DNA of 64,000 bases, taken from contig JALENY010000027.1 in assembly GCA_022767285.1 (NCBI GenBank), positions 24,123 to 88,122 of the forward strand, read 5' to 3'. This DNA comes from Lachnospiraceae bacterium. GTDB lineage: Bacteria; Bacillota; Clostridia; Lachnospirales; Lachnospiraceae. The number at the start of each line of letters is the position of its first letter. Within the stretch, counting starts at the first letter, position 1. The notes below the pieces were generated by a model. It did no database searches, was not told the DNA's origin, and saw only the letters and a program-made list of their open reading frames with translations. The translations under genes were made by a program, and so were the position numbers. Shown here in pieces: positions 8,958 through 16,973 of the stretch.

Positions 8958-9005
8958 TTAGGTATTGATAAAGTTGTAAATACTTTGGAAAGGAAAGGTT
9001 GTATT

Positions 9006-9305
9006 ATGGCGGAGAATTATACAGGTAAGGCCATCGGTGTTTTTGAACTGGACAACCTGGTGGCTTGTTTTGTAGCTGCTGATGTTGCAACAAAGACAGC
9101 TGATGTAAAAATTCAGGGTATTGAACGTAATCGTTTAAAATCTGGAGCTTGTGTAAAATTGCGTGGAAGTGTCTCAGAAGTGAAAGCAGCTATGGAGGCT
9201 GCATTGAAAGCGGCAGAACCGATTGCAAAAATAGTGAGCCATACTGTAATTGCATCTCCATCTGCTGATACAGAAACAGCAATAACGATGACGATTAAAA
9301 AATAG
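9006..9305 (+). CDS. Bacterial microcompartment (BMC) shell protein, single-domain type
   Basis: A 99-residue protein with one BMC domain. It opens with AIGVFELDNLVACFVAADVA, comparable to the GMIETKG...AADAM start of PduA and EutM, and continues with RGSVSEVKAAMEAALKAAEP. The usual KIGSG pore loop is replaced by RNRLKSG. Such proteins form hexamers that tile a polyhedral shell. The ATG at 9006 has AGGAAAGG upstream; an in-frame TTG at 8985 is less likely. No enzyme, vertex protein or aldehyde dehydrogenase of a microcompartment operon is present; only a second shell gene follows. Confidence 0.85.
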   Translation: MAENYTGKAIGVFELDNLVACFVAADVATKTADVKIQGIERNRLKSGACVKLRGSVSEVKAAMEAALKAAEPIAKIVSHTVIASPSADTETAITMTIKK

Positions 9306-9335
9306 CGGTTTTAAAACAGGACAGGAGAGGATAGT

Positions 9336-9611
9336 ATGAGATTTGGAGCCTTTGGATTAGTTGAGGTAGTCGGGAGCGCATCTGCAGTCATGGTTGTGGA
9401 TAAGATGTTAAAAACTTCTGATGTAGAATATCAGGCAAAGCATACGAAATGCGGCGGCCATGTGACCAGCATTATCAGTGGCGATGTTTCTGCTGTTACC
9501 GCAGCTGTTGAGAGTGTGAAACAGAATCCGCCGTGTGAGATCGTTGCTGCAGCAGTGATTTCCAATCCGTCAGAGGAAACGATACGGGTCGTACTTGAAA
9601 ATAAGAAATAA
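9336..9611 (+). CDS. Second BMC shell protein, with a cysteine in the pore loop
   Basis: A 91-residue single BMC domain (AFGLVEVVGSASAVMVVDKM, then SGDVSAVTAAVESVKQNPP). Its pore loop reads HTKCGGHV, placing Cys39 at the centre of the hexamer. A pore cysteine at this position binds an Fe-S cluster in PduT and in GrpU-type shell proteins, so a redox role is possible but inferred. It lies 30 bases after the first shell gene behind AGGAG and ahead of a strong terminator, so the two form a closed two-gene operon. Confidence 0.82.
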   Translation: MRFGAFGLVEVVGSASAVMVVDKMLKTSDVEYQAKHTKCGGHVTSIISGDVSAVTAAVESVKQNPPCEIVAAAVISNPSEETIRVVLENKK

Positions 9612-9626
9612 TGAGAATGAGAAATA

Positions 9627-9671
9627 GCAAAACCTTCATGTTGATATCGGACATGGAGGTTTTGCATTTTT
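9627..9671 (+). terminator. Terminator after the shell pair
   Basis: GCAAAACCTTCATG (9627-9640) pairs with CATGGAGGTTTTGC (9652-9665) with one wobble, followed by ATTTTT. Confidence 0.85.
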
Positions 9672-9694
9672 GTGTAGAAAATTATAAAATCCTA

Positions 9695-9746
9695 TTGACA
9701 TTCCTATGATTATGTGATTATATAAACGTATGAACAAACATTCATA
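9695..9746 (+). promoter_or_regulatory. Promoter and SmtB/CzrA-type operator of the metal ATPase
   Basis: TTGACA (9695-9700) is followed after 18 bases by TATATA (9719-9724). Just downstream, over the expected transcription start, is the inverted repeat TATGAA-N6-TTCATA (9729-9746), whose core TGAA-N6-TTCA has the spacing of known SmtB sites. This suggests metal-inducible repression by an ArsR/SmtB protein; the one at 4283-4591 is the obvious candidate. Confidence 0.7.
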
Positions 9747-9765
9747 TAAATGATGGGAGGGCATT

Positions 9766-12273
9766 ATGAGTTACGATAAATTTGCAAAAGTAGAACAAGT
9801 ACACCATGAAGAAGATACTTGTTCATGCGGATGCCATAATAAAAAGGAATTGCAGAATGACAGTCAAAAGGATGACGAATGCGCCTGCTGTCACGATGAG
9901 GAAGACGGCTGTGACTGCTGCCATGATGAGGAAGACGGCTGTGGCTGCTGCCATGATGAGAAAGAAGACGGCTGTGGCTGCTGTCATGACGGTGAAGACG
10001 ATTGTGACTGCTGTCACGACGGGGAAGAGGATGAATGTGAATGTGGATGCAGCCATGATGATGACTGCGCGCAAGTCCATAACCACATTCATAATCATGC
10101 CTACAAGCGCCACCATGAGCATACTCATACCCATGAATCTCACGAAGGACATGAGCTTCGGACAAATGGCGGTGAGATGAAAGTCTATATACTGGAAAAT
10201 CTTGGTTGTGCCAACTGTGCTGCTAAGATGGAAAAGAAGATCCAAGAACTACCGGATGTAGTCGATGCATCTATTACTTTTTCCACAAAACAGCTTCGAG
10301 TAGTTTCTGAGCATTCGGAAAACCTTTTGCCGCAATTACAGAGGATCTGTGCGTCCATTGAGACAGAAGTTATAGTACGTGAGAGAACTGAGAGAAAAGC
10401 AGAGGTTGCGGCAACAGAGAAAAAAGGTTTAACCGATAATAAGAAAGAAGGATTGTGGATTGCAGCGAGCGCTGTAGTATTTACAATTGGATTTATTGTA
10501 AAAAACAACAGCTTACTGGCGTCCGATATCTGTTTTATTGCCGCTTATCTGATGCTTGGTGCGGAAATTATTATGACGGCGGTTAAAAACATCATAAAGG
10601 GCAATGTGTTTGATGAAAATTTTCTTATGAGCATTGCCACGATCGGCGCGCTGTGCATTGGAGATTTCGCGGAGGCAGCCGGCGTCATGCTGTTTTACCG
10701 CGTAGGTGAACTTTTTGAGGAAATTGCGGTGGAGCGAAGCAGAAACCAGATTATGAGTGCTGTCGATATGCGGCCGGAAGTGGTTAATCTGGTAGCGGGG
10801 GACGAGGTGACAACCATTCCTGCAGAAGATGCAAAAAAAGGTGATGTGGTTCTGGTTCGTCCCGGGGATCGAATCCCTCTGGACGGAACAATTCTGGAAG
10901 GTGAAAGTCGTATTGACACATCTGCCGTTACCGGTGAACCGGTTCCTGTCTCCGTCAGAGCAGGCAGTGAGGTCATATCGGGATGTGTGAATACATCCGG
11001 CCTCTTAAAAGTGCGAGTAGATAAAGTCCTTTCGGAATCTATGGTTACGAGAATCCTGAATTCGGTAGAAAATGCAGCTGCCAGTAAACCACAGATGGAG
11101 CGATTTATTACGAAATTCGCCCGCGTGTACACCCCGATTGTGGTGTTAATTGCTGTTTGTACGGCAATCATTCCCTCCCTGATTGTGGGTGATTGGAGTA
11201 AATGGGTTTATACTGCACTGACTTTTTTGGTTATCAGCTGTCCCTGCGCGCTTGTCCTGAGCGTACCGTTGGCATTTTTCTCAGGAATTGGAGCCGGTTC
11301 AAAATTAGGAATCCTTTTCAAAGGCGGCCTTTCGCTGGAAGCTATGAAAAACATAAAGGCAATTGTTATGGATAAAACCGGAACCATAACCGAAGGAAAT
11401 TTTGTGGTACAGTATGTGAATGCGACAGAAGCTTGTGACAGCGATGAATTGCTGGCTTTAGCTGCATCTTGTGAAATGAGTTCTTCACATCCTATCGGCG
11501 AGAGTATTGTTGCTGCAGCAAAAGGCAGTGGGCTGAAACTGGAACGGCCGGAAACCGTGGAAGAAATATCGGGCAAAGGTATTCGGGCTGTAATCCGCGG
11601 AAAGGAAGTCCTTTGCGGTAACTTCCAGCTGTTGGAAAGCAGAAATATTGATCTGAAAAAATATCACCGGGAGATTGTTGGAAGTGAAGTGCTGGTAGCA
11701 AAGGACGGCATTTTTATGGGCAACCTGGTTATTGACGATACGGTAAAAGCGGAAGCGTCCGAAGCGATCGCAGCAATGAAGCGTCAGGGGGTTAAGACAG
11801 TCATGCTTACCGGTGACGCTTTGGACAGCGCAAAATCTGTGGCAAACGAAACCGGTATTGACGAGGTATATGCAAAGCTGCTTCCCATTGATAAGCTGAA
11901 TAAATTAAAGAGTATTCGAAAGAAATACGGCCCTGTTATGTTTGTGGGAGATGGTATTAACGATGCGCCGGTCCTGGCCGGAGCAGATGTGGGAGCTGCT
12001 ATGGGTAGCGGAGCCGATGCAGCTATTGAAGCTGCGGATGTGGTATTTATGACATCGTCTGTATCTGCCATTTCACAGTCCATGAAAATAGCGAAGGATG
12101 TGAATCGAATCGCGATACAAAATGTCGTATTTGCCCTGGCAGTAAAAGTTCTGGTCATGGTTCTCGGCCTGGTGGGATTTGCTAATATGTGGATGGCTGT
12201 ATTTGCAGATACAGGAGTGGCAATGCTTTGTGTGCTGAATGCCATCCGTGTGTTATATACATTTCGGAAATAA
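9766..12273 (+). CDS. P1B-type metal ATPase, Zn/Cd/Pb class, with Cys/His repeat N terminus
   Basis: This 835-residue pump exports soft divalent metals. In order it has a Cys/His/Asp-rich tail (1-135), a heavy-metal-associated domain with GCANC (147-151), membrane helices, an SAVTGEP actuator motif, the transport CPC motif (492-494), phosphorylated Asp536 in DKTGT, His575-Pro576 and GDGIND (728-733). Lys794 and Asp815 (FADTG) near the C terminus are the signature of the P1B-2 zinc/cadmium/lead class (ZntA, CadA). The tail has six CxCCHD-like repeats and a run of His pairs, unusually long for the family. It is single-gene and has its own metal-type operator. Confidence 0.95.
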   Translation: MSYDKFAKVEQVHHEEDTCSCGCHNKKELQNDSQKDDECACCHDEEDGCDCCHDEEDGCGCCHDEKEDGCGCCHDGEDDCDCCHDGEEDECECGCSHDDDCAQVHNHIHNHAYKRHHEHTHTHESHEGHELRTNGGEMKVYILENLGCANCAAKMEKKIQELPDVVDASITFSTKQLRVVSEHSENLLPQLQRICASIETEVIVRERTERKAEVAATEKKGLTDNKKEGLWIAASAVVFTIGFIVKNNSLLASDICFIAAYLMLGAEIIMTAVKNIIKGNVFDENFLMSIATIGALCIGDFAEAAGVMLFYRVGELFEEIAVERSRNQIMSAVDMRPEVVNLVAGDEVTTIPAEDAKKGDVVLVRPGDRIPLDGTILEGESRIDTSAVTGEPVPVSVRAGSEVISGCVNTSGLLKVRVDKVLSESMVTRILNSVENAAASKPQMERFITKFARVYTPIVVLIAVCTAIIPSLIVGDWSKWVYTALTFLVISCPCALVLSVPLAFFSGIGAGSKLGILFKGGLSLEAMKNIKAIVMDKTGTITEGNFVVQYVNATEACDSDELLALAASCEMSSSHPIGESIVAAAKGSGLKLERPETVEEISGKGIRAVIRGKEVLCGNFQLLESRNIDLKKYHREIVGSEVLVAKDGIFMGNLVIDDTVKAEASEAIAAMKRQGVKTVMLTGDALDSAKSVANETGIDEVYAKLLPIDKLNKLKSIRKKYGPVMFVGDGINDAPVLAGADVGAAMGSGADAAIEAADVVFMTSSVSAISQSMKIAKDVNRIAIQNVVFALAVKVLVMVLGLVGFANMWMAVFADTGVAMLCVLNAIRVLYTFRK
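9880..10065 (+). repeat. Tandem coding repeat, six CxCCHD-type units of 10-11 codons
   Basis: Inside the metal ATPase gene, units of 30-33 bases encode CxCCHD followed by three to five acidic or Gly residues, starting at residues 39, 49, 59, 70, 80 and 91. The units are nearly identical at the DNA level in the middle and diverge at the ends, and one carries an extra codon. This suggests growth by slippage or unequal exchange. Each unit offers three Cys and one His for metal binding; the last reads CECGCSHD. Confidence 0.85.
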
Positions 12274-12355
12274 TCTGATTTTGCAGCGGATTCCATGAAA
12301 AGGAGCTGCCATCAGTACATCAGTATACGAATGCTATCTGTAAATAGTAGAAAAG

Positions 12356-12408
12356 AAAATGAGAAATGGTCTTAACTGAGGATAGAATCAGCCATTTCTC
12401 ATTTTTTT
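12356..12408 (+). terminator. Terminator after the metal ATPase
   Basis: ATGAGAAATGG (12359-12369) pairs perfectly with CCATTTCTCAT (12392-12402), followed by TTTTTTAT. The rest of the 330-base gap up to 12603 holds a promoter (12410-12438) and an AT-rich leader. Confidence 0.85.
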
Positions 12409-12409
12409 A

Positions 12410-12438
12410 TTCAAGAATCTGCTGTTTTGTGGTATAGT
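12410..12438 (+). promoter_or_regulatory. Promoter of the homocysteine methyltransferase-like gene
   Basis: TTCAAG (12410-12415), a 17-base spacer and TATAGT (12433-12438), with TGG as extended -10. The transcript would have a leader of about 160 bases; I see no S-box or T-box consensus in it. Confidence 0.55.
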
Positions 12439-12603
12439 ATTTATAAATATCAATTTGCACAAAGCGATGAATCTACAAAAAGAAGTTGGATTTCTTTATC
12501 GTAAATTGCAATTCATTATGTGAATTTTATGGGTATCTATACAAGTCTTTTGAATTCTCTAACACCCAAGAATAGAATCAATTTTCAAAGAAAGGATGAT
12601 ACA

Positions 12604-13458
12604 ATGACAGAAAAAGAATTTCAGAATTTGACCAGCCAGGGCATCGTCCTGCTGGATGGTGCCATGGGTACAAACCTGATGTTAAAAGGAATGCCCAAAG
12701 GAGTATGCACAGAAAAGTGGGTGTATGAACATCCCGATGTGCAGAGAGAAATACAGGGGGCTTATGTAGAGGCTGGATCAAAAATCATTTATGCTCCGAC
12801 CTTTCAGGCAAACCGTATTTCATTTAGCAAATTTGGCATGGAAGGTGAACTGGAAAAAATCAACCGGACAATGGTAGAGCGTACAAAACAAATTGCCGGC
12901 GATTGTGCGCTGGTGGCAGGAGATATATCCAGTACTGGAAATTACGAGGAGCCATACGAAAACCTTCTGGAAGTATACAAAGAGCAGATCAGTTATCTGG
13001 CAGACAGTAAAGCAGATATTCTGGTTATTGAAACAATGATTAAAGTGGAAGAAACCATGGCTGCTATTGATGCGGCGAAAAATGTCTGCGATCTGCCGAT
13101 TATGTGTACTATGACAGTTGAAGCCGATGGAAGTCTTCTGATGGGCGGAAATATTTATGAGGCAGCGGCCACTTATGAAGCTATGGGTGCGGCAGCCGTT
13201 GGAATAAACTGTTCCCTTGGCCCGGATCAACTGGAAGCAATTGTTAAGGGAATCCGTGATATTGTTTCAATCCCGGTTGTTATAAAGCCGAATGCGGGCG
13301 TGCCCTATATCAATGATAGGGGGGAAGCCATCTATAACATGGGACCAATTGAATTCGCGGAGCATATGCTAAAACTGATAAAAGCGGGCGCCAACCTGGT
13401 GGGTGGCTGCTGCGGAACGAATGCAGCTTATATCCGTGCCCTGAGAGAGAGGTTATAG
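12604..13458 (+). CDS. Homocysteine S-methyltransferase family protein (MetH N-domain-like)
   Basis: A 284-residue stand-alone Zn-dependent methyltransferase domain. It begins with LLDGAMGTNLML and carries the zinc cysteines in GINCS (after the middle) and in GGCCGT near the C terminus, the layout of the homocysteine-binding barrel of MetH and of BhmT/MmuM. No folate, cobalamin or reactivation domain is attached. It could accept methyl groups from a corrinoid partner or from S-methylmethionine; context does not settle this. The ATG at 12604 has AAAGGA upstream. The next gene starts 4 bases after the stop. Confidence 0.85.
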   Translation: MTEKEFQNLTSQGIVLLDGAMGTNLMLKGMPKGVCTEKWVYEHPDVQREIQGAYVEAGSKIIYAPTFQANRISFSKFGMEGELEKINRTMVERTKQIAGDCALVAGDISSTGNYEEPYENLLEVYKEQISYLADSKADILVIETMIKVEETMAAIDAAKNVCDLPIMCTMTVEADGSLLMGGNIYEAAATYEAMGAAAVGINCSLGPDQLEAIVKGIRDIVSIPVVIKPNAGVPYINDRGEAIYNMGPIEFAEHMLKLIKAGANLVGGCCGTNAAYIRALRERL

Positions 13459-13462
13459 TCAT

Positions 13463-14374
13463 ATGGGAGAAAAAAGATTTGCTCTTCTAATTGATTCGGA
13501 TAATGTTTCATCGAAATATATCGATGGGATTTTGGATGAGCTGACCGAATATGGAGAGGCAACGTATCGACGAATTTACGGCGATTTTACAAATCAGAGA
13601 AATGCAAAATGGAGCGAACTTCTTTTGGAAAAATCTATTACACCGATTCAGCAGTTCTCAAATACGTCCGGAAAAAATGCCACGGATTCTGCATTGATCA
13701 TTGATGCAATGGACCTTCTATATACAAATAATATGGACGGATTCTGCATTGTATCCAGTGACAGTGATTTTACCCGCCTGGCAAGTCGATTAAGGGAGTC
13801 CGGAAAGACAGTGATCGGTATGGGGGAAAAGAAAACGCCTTCTTCTTTCCGTGCAGCCTGTACAGTATTTACAGAACTGGAAAATCTCCTGGCTGCGGAT
13901 GAGGAGAAAGTGGTTTCACCAAAAGATGCCATTGAAAAAGATATTATCAATATCATTACGAAAAATGAAAACAGTGGAAAAATTACAGGGCTTGGTGAGA
14001 TCGGAAGCAAGCTGCAGATCAAATACCCGGACTTTGATATCCGGAATTATGGTTACAGCCAGCTGTCCAAGTTCCTGGCAGATATGCCCCAGCTGGTGGT
14101 GGATAAAACAATCAGCGGTTTCACCGTGAGCCTGAAAGAACAGGAGGATTCTGAGGATTCGGTTATTCATGACATAAGAAAGATCGTCGAGAAAAACGGG
14201 AAAAACGGAATCGCTCTTGTGACCCTTGGACAGGAAATTCGAAAAGTGCATCCGAATTTTAATGTAAAGGTATACGGATACTCTCAACTATATCGGTTTG
14301 TCGGCAGCATTCCGGGATTTGTATTAAAAGGAGAAAAGGCAAACAGGAGAGTGGTAGCGAAAACGGATGCCTGA
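13463..14374 (+). CDS. NYN-domain protein with two LOTUS (OST-HTH) domains
   Basis: A 303-residue protein. The N-terminal NYN/PIN-like nuclease fold (1-145) has acidic residues in LLIDSDNVS (Asp11, Asp13) and in SSDSDFTRLA. Two related C-terminal modules (about 158-226 and 232-298) each end with a YGYSQLxxF motif, the mark of LOTUS/OST-HTH RNA-binding domains. Such proteins probably cut or bind structured RNA; no bacterial substrate is established that I know of. It lies 4 bases after the methyltransferase gene and is followed by a terminator, so the pair is an operon. Confidence 0.88.
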   Translation: MGEKRFALLIDSDNVSSKYIDGILDELTEYGEATYRRIYGDFTNQRNAKWSELLLEKSITPIQQFSNTSGKNATDSALIIDAMDLLYTNNMDGFCIVSSDSDFTRLASRLRESGKTVIGMGEKKTPSSFRAACTVFTELENLLAADEEKVVSPKDAIEKDIINIITKNENSGKITGLGEIGSKLQIKYPDFDIRNYGYSQLSKFLADMPQLVVDKTISGFTVSLKEQEDSEDSVIHDIRKIVEKNGKNGIALVTLGQEIRKVHPNFNVKVYGYSQLYRFVGSIPGFVLKGEKANRRVVAKTDA

Positions 14375-14399
14375 AAAAAGTATATGCTTAGAGAAAATC

Positions 14400-14430
14400 A
14401 GTCCGCTTTGTCCAGGCGGACTTTTCTTTT
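14400..14430 (+). terminator. Terminator after the NYN-LOTUS gene
   Basis: AGTCCGC (14400-14406) pairs with GCGGACT (14416-14422), followed by TTTCTTTTT. Confidence 0.8.
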
Positions 14431-14500
14431 TAAACTTTGATACGACGCAGTTTACGCCATGCTGCTTAAATTGGTTTGTACCATATTCGAAGAAAATGAA

Positions 14501-14529
14501 TTGACAAATATCGATGTATTATTTATACT
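14501..14529 (+). promoter_or_regulatory. Promoter of the second ArsR gene
   Basis: TTGACA (14501-14506), a 17-base spacer and TATACT (14524-14529). It falls inside the upstream open stretch, which rules out the earlier in-frame start at 14459. Confidence 0.75.
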
Positions 14530-14572
14530 AAAATCAGAAAATGTCGAAAAATGTACGGGAGGTAAAAGGGTA

Positions 14573-15067
14573 ATGAATAAGGAACAAATAGTTGCTGTTT
14601 TTAAGGCTTTTTCTGATGAGAGCCGTGTTGAGATTCTTGCATTATTAAAAGATGGGGAGCTGTGTGGAAATGATCTTTTGGAAAAAATGGAGATCAGTCA
14701 GTCTACACTTTCACATCATATGAAAATCCTCTGCGAATCCGGAATCGTAAACGGAAGGAAAGTGGGAAAATGGACCTACTATTCCATCAGTGAGGATGGC
14801 GGTGCTGAAGCAAAAGTCCTTTTGGATCAGATCCTGGATGCAAAGACGACAAAAGCACAGCCAAAGACAGAGAACGTGAAAAAAGAGACGAAAAAGACAG
14901 CTTCCAGAAAGAAAAGCGCGAATAAAACAGTTGCACCAAAAGCAGAAGAAGCGATGGCTGAGCCGGTGAAAGAGGAACCGAAAAAAGAGGAACCGGCTGT
15001 GGAAACGCCTCCGAAAACAGAAGTTAGAAGACAGCAGAGACGGCAGATGGATTCCTGGCTTCTTTAA
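14573..15067 (+). CDS. ArsR-family regulator with a Lys/Glu/Pro-rich C-terminal tail
   Basis: A 164-residue protein. The first 90 residues are a standard ArsR winged helix (AFSDESRVEILALL, then MEISQSTLSHHMKIL). Where arsenic sensors have ELCVCDL this one has ELCGND, so the paired cysteine is missing, and no alpha-5 metal site is seen. From about residue 98 on it is low-complexity, rich in Lys, Glu, Ala, Thr and Pro, ending RRQQRRQMDSWLL. The start at 14573 follows GGGAGG and lies downstream of a consensus promoter. The WYL regulator gene follows after 96 bases. Confidence 0.8.
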   Translation: MNKEQIVAVFKAFSDESRVEILALLKDGELCGNDLLEKMEISQSTLSHHMKILCESGIVNGRKVGKWTYYSISEDGGAEAKVLLDQILDAKTTKAQPKTENVKKETKKTASRKKSANKTVAPKAEEAMAEPVKEEPKKEEPAVETPPKTEVRRQQRRQMDSWLL

Positions 15068-15163
15068 TCACGGTAAATTAATGGGAAGAATAACGCGTGT
15101 AAAGATAATACATGGTAAGGTAATATACGGGAAGATAATATATGGTAAAGAAGGGATGAGGTT

Positions 15164-16150
15164 ATGGCAAAGGCTTTTAATCAAAAACTGAAAATCCTTT
15201 ACCTGATTCAGATGCTTTATCAGAAAACGGATGAAGAACATACGGTAAACATGCAGCAGATTCTGCATATGCTGGAGCAGCACGGCATATCTGCCGAACG
15301 GAAGAGTATTTATGATGATATGGAAATGCTGCGTCAGTTTGGTTTTGATATTCTTTTCCGGAAAAGCCAGCCGACTGGCTATTATCTGGGAAGCCGCAAT
15401 TTTGAACTTCCGGAGCTGAAACTCCTTGTAGATGCAGTTCAATCCTCCAGATTTATTACAACAAAGAAATCAGAAGAACTGATCCAAAAGCTGGAAGGGC
15501 TGACCAGTGAGAATGAAGCCAGGCAGCTCCAGCGGCAGGTATATGTGAATAATCGTATAAAAACGATGAATGAGAGTATCTACTATAATGTAGATAAGAT
15601 CCATTCCGCAATCACGGAAAACCATCCGATCAGTTTTCAGTATTTTGAGTGGAATGTGAATAAAGAAATGCAGCTGCGAAAATCCGGTGCTCGTTATCTG
15701 GTAAGTCCATGGATTTTGTGCTGGGCAGATGATAACTACTATCTGGTTGCTTTTGAACACAGTACGGAAAAAGTAAAACACTATCGGGTAGAAAAAATGG
15801 TTGACATAAAGATTTCGCCAGAATCGCGAATGGGACAGGAAAAGGTGGAGGATCTGGATGCAGGTAAATATGCGAATAAGACCTTTGGAATGTTCGGTGG
15901 TAAGGTGCAGACGGTAGAAATTGCTTTTAAGGACAAATACGCAGGGGTTGTGATTGACCGTTTTGGTAAGGACGTTGTGATCAAACCTCAGAAAGACGGT
16001 ACGTTCAAAACAAGAGTGGAAGTGGCAGTCAGTGAACCTTTCTTTGGGTGGATATCCGGTCTGGGAAGCGGCGTAAGAATATTGAAACCGAAAGTTGTTG
16101 TGGAAGAGTACCGGGATTTTCTGAAAAAACTGATGAAACAATATAAGTAG
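15164..16150 (+). CDS. WYL-domain transcriptional regulator
   Basis: A 328-residue protein with an N-terminal winged HTH (about 1-75, with SAERKSIYDDMEMLRQFGF) and a WYL ligand-binding domain (about 140-215, around YLVSPWILCWADDNYYLVAF), followed by the WYL C-terminal extension. WYL proteins sense nucleotides or other small ligands and often control stress or defence genes. Here the neighbours are another regulator and xpt, so the target is not evident. The ribosome binding site is GGGATGAGG. Confidence 0.88.
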   Translation: MAKAFNQKLKILYLIQMLYQKTDEEHTVNMQQILHMLEQHGISAERKSIYDDMEMLRQFGFDILFRKSQPTGYYLGSRNFELPELKLLVDAVQSSRFITTKKSEELIQKLEGLTSENEARQLQRQVYVNNRIKTMNESIYYNVDKIHSAITENHPISFQYFEWNVNKEMQLRKSGARYLVSPWILCWADDNYYLVAFEHSTEKVKHYRVEKMVDIKISPESRMGQEKVEDLDAGKYANKTFGMFGGKVQTVEIAFKDKYAGVVIDRFGKDVVIKPQKDGTFKTRVEVAVSEPFFGWISGLGSGVRILKPKVVVEEYRDFLKKLMKQYK

Positions 16151-16228
16151 CAGGAAGTGCAGTCAGAATCTGAGAAGGCATGTCCGGGAAAAGCAGGCTG
16201 CAGGATGAAGAACTGGTTAAATTAAGAG

Positions 16229-16244
16229 GAAAAGCGCGCTTTTC
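16229..16244. repeat. 16-bp perfect palindrome in a regulator/xpt intergenic gap
   Basis: GAAAAGCGCGCTTTTC is a perfect palindrome. The 184-base gap (16151-16334) between the convergent WYL and xpt genes holds this and a weaker GGGACTGT/ACAGCCCC hairpin at about 16258-16280, but no clear T tract. Confidence 0.7.
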
Positions 16245-16334
16245 GCTCAACCCTGAGGGACTGTCATAGCACAGCCCCTCCTGTATGTCTGCAAAAACAG
16301 CAACCTGATCTGTCAGGAAAATGAAAAAAATCAG

Positions 16335-16907
16335 TCAGCTGCGGAAGATAACGGAATTATCCGTCATAGAGTCAATAATAGCCAAAGATTCCAGATGGAT
16401 GCCAAGATCGCGGATTCTCTGACCGCCCTCTTGGAAGCCTTTTTCAATCACAATGCCGGCACCCTCAATAGTTGCTCCGGATTTTTTTACAATGTCGATC
16501 AGACCCAGCAGCGCGCAGCCGTTTGCCAAAAAGTCATCAATGATCAGAACATGGTCTTCCGGAGTGAGGTAACGTTTTGCCAGAATGACATCGTACACTT
16601 TCTTATGTGTGAAGGATTCCACTTTTGTCGTATACATATCACCGTCCAGATTAACGCTCTGAGCTTTTTTGGCAAAAACAACCGGGCAGTTAAAATACTG
16701 AGCTGCAATGCAGGCGATTCCGATACCGGATGCTTCAATGGTCAGAATTTTGTTGATGGGTTTATCGGCAAACAGTCTTTTGAACTCCTTGCCCAGCTCA
16801 TTGATGAACGGTATGTCCATCTGATGATTTAAAAAACTGTCTACTTTTAAAATATTGCCTGGTTTTACAACACCGTCCTTAAGAATCCGTTCTTCTAAAA
16901 GCCGCAT
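16335..16907 (-). CDS. xpt: Xanthine phosphoribosyltransferase
   Basis: Xpt converts xanthine and PRPP to XMP in purine salvage. The 190-residue length and the start MRLLEERIL match the Bacillus enzyme. The PRPP-binding motif is [11 protein letters not shown], and an EASGIGIA loop lies near the middle. The start at 16907 has GGAGG eight bases upstream; the frame runs further back but lacks a site. In Bacillus xpt is controlled by a guanine riboswitch. I looked for that aptamer in the leader and did not find it. Confidence 0.94.
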   Translation of the reverse strand: MRLLEERILKDGVVKPGNILKVDSFLNHQMDIPFINELGKEFKRLFADKPINKILTIEASGIGIACIAAQYFNCPVVFAKKAQSVNLDGDMYTTKVESFTHKKVYDVILAKRYLTPEDHVLIIDDFLANGCALLGLIDIVKKSGATIEGAGIVIEKGFQEGGQRIRDLGIHLESLAIIDSMTDNSVIFRS

Positions 16908-16944
16908 GTTTTTATCCTCCTCAAAAGTTCGTATGATTAGGACT

Positions 16945-16973
16945 ATCATACAACATCTGTAAAAAAAAGACAA
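16945..16973 (-). promoter_or_regulatory. Promoter of xpt
   Basis: Read on the minus strand: TTGTCT (16968-16973), a 17-base spacer and TATGAT (16945-16950). The leader is only about 30 bases long, too short for a purine riboswitch. Confidence 0.65.

Noticed and set aside
9880..10065. CRISPR-like array in the ATPase gene
   Set aside because: The repeats are in frame, have no unique spacers and encode the Cys/His tail of the protein.
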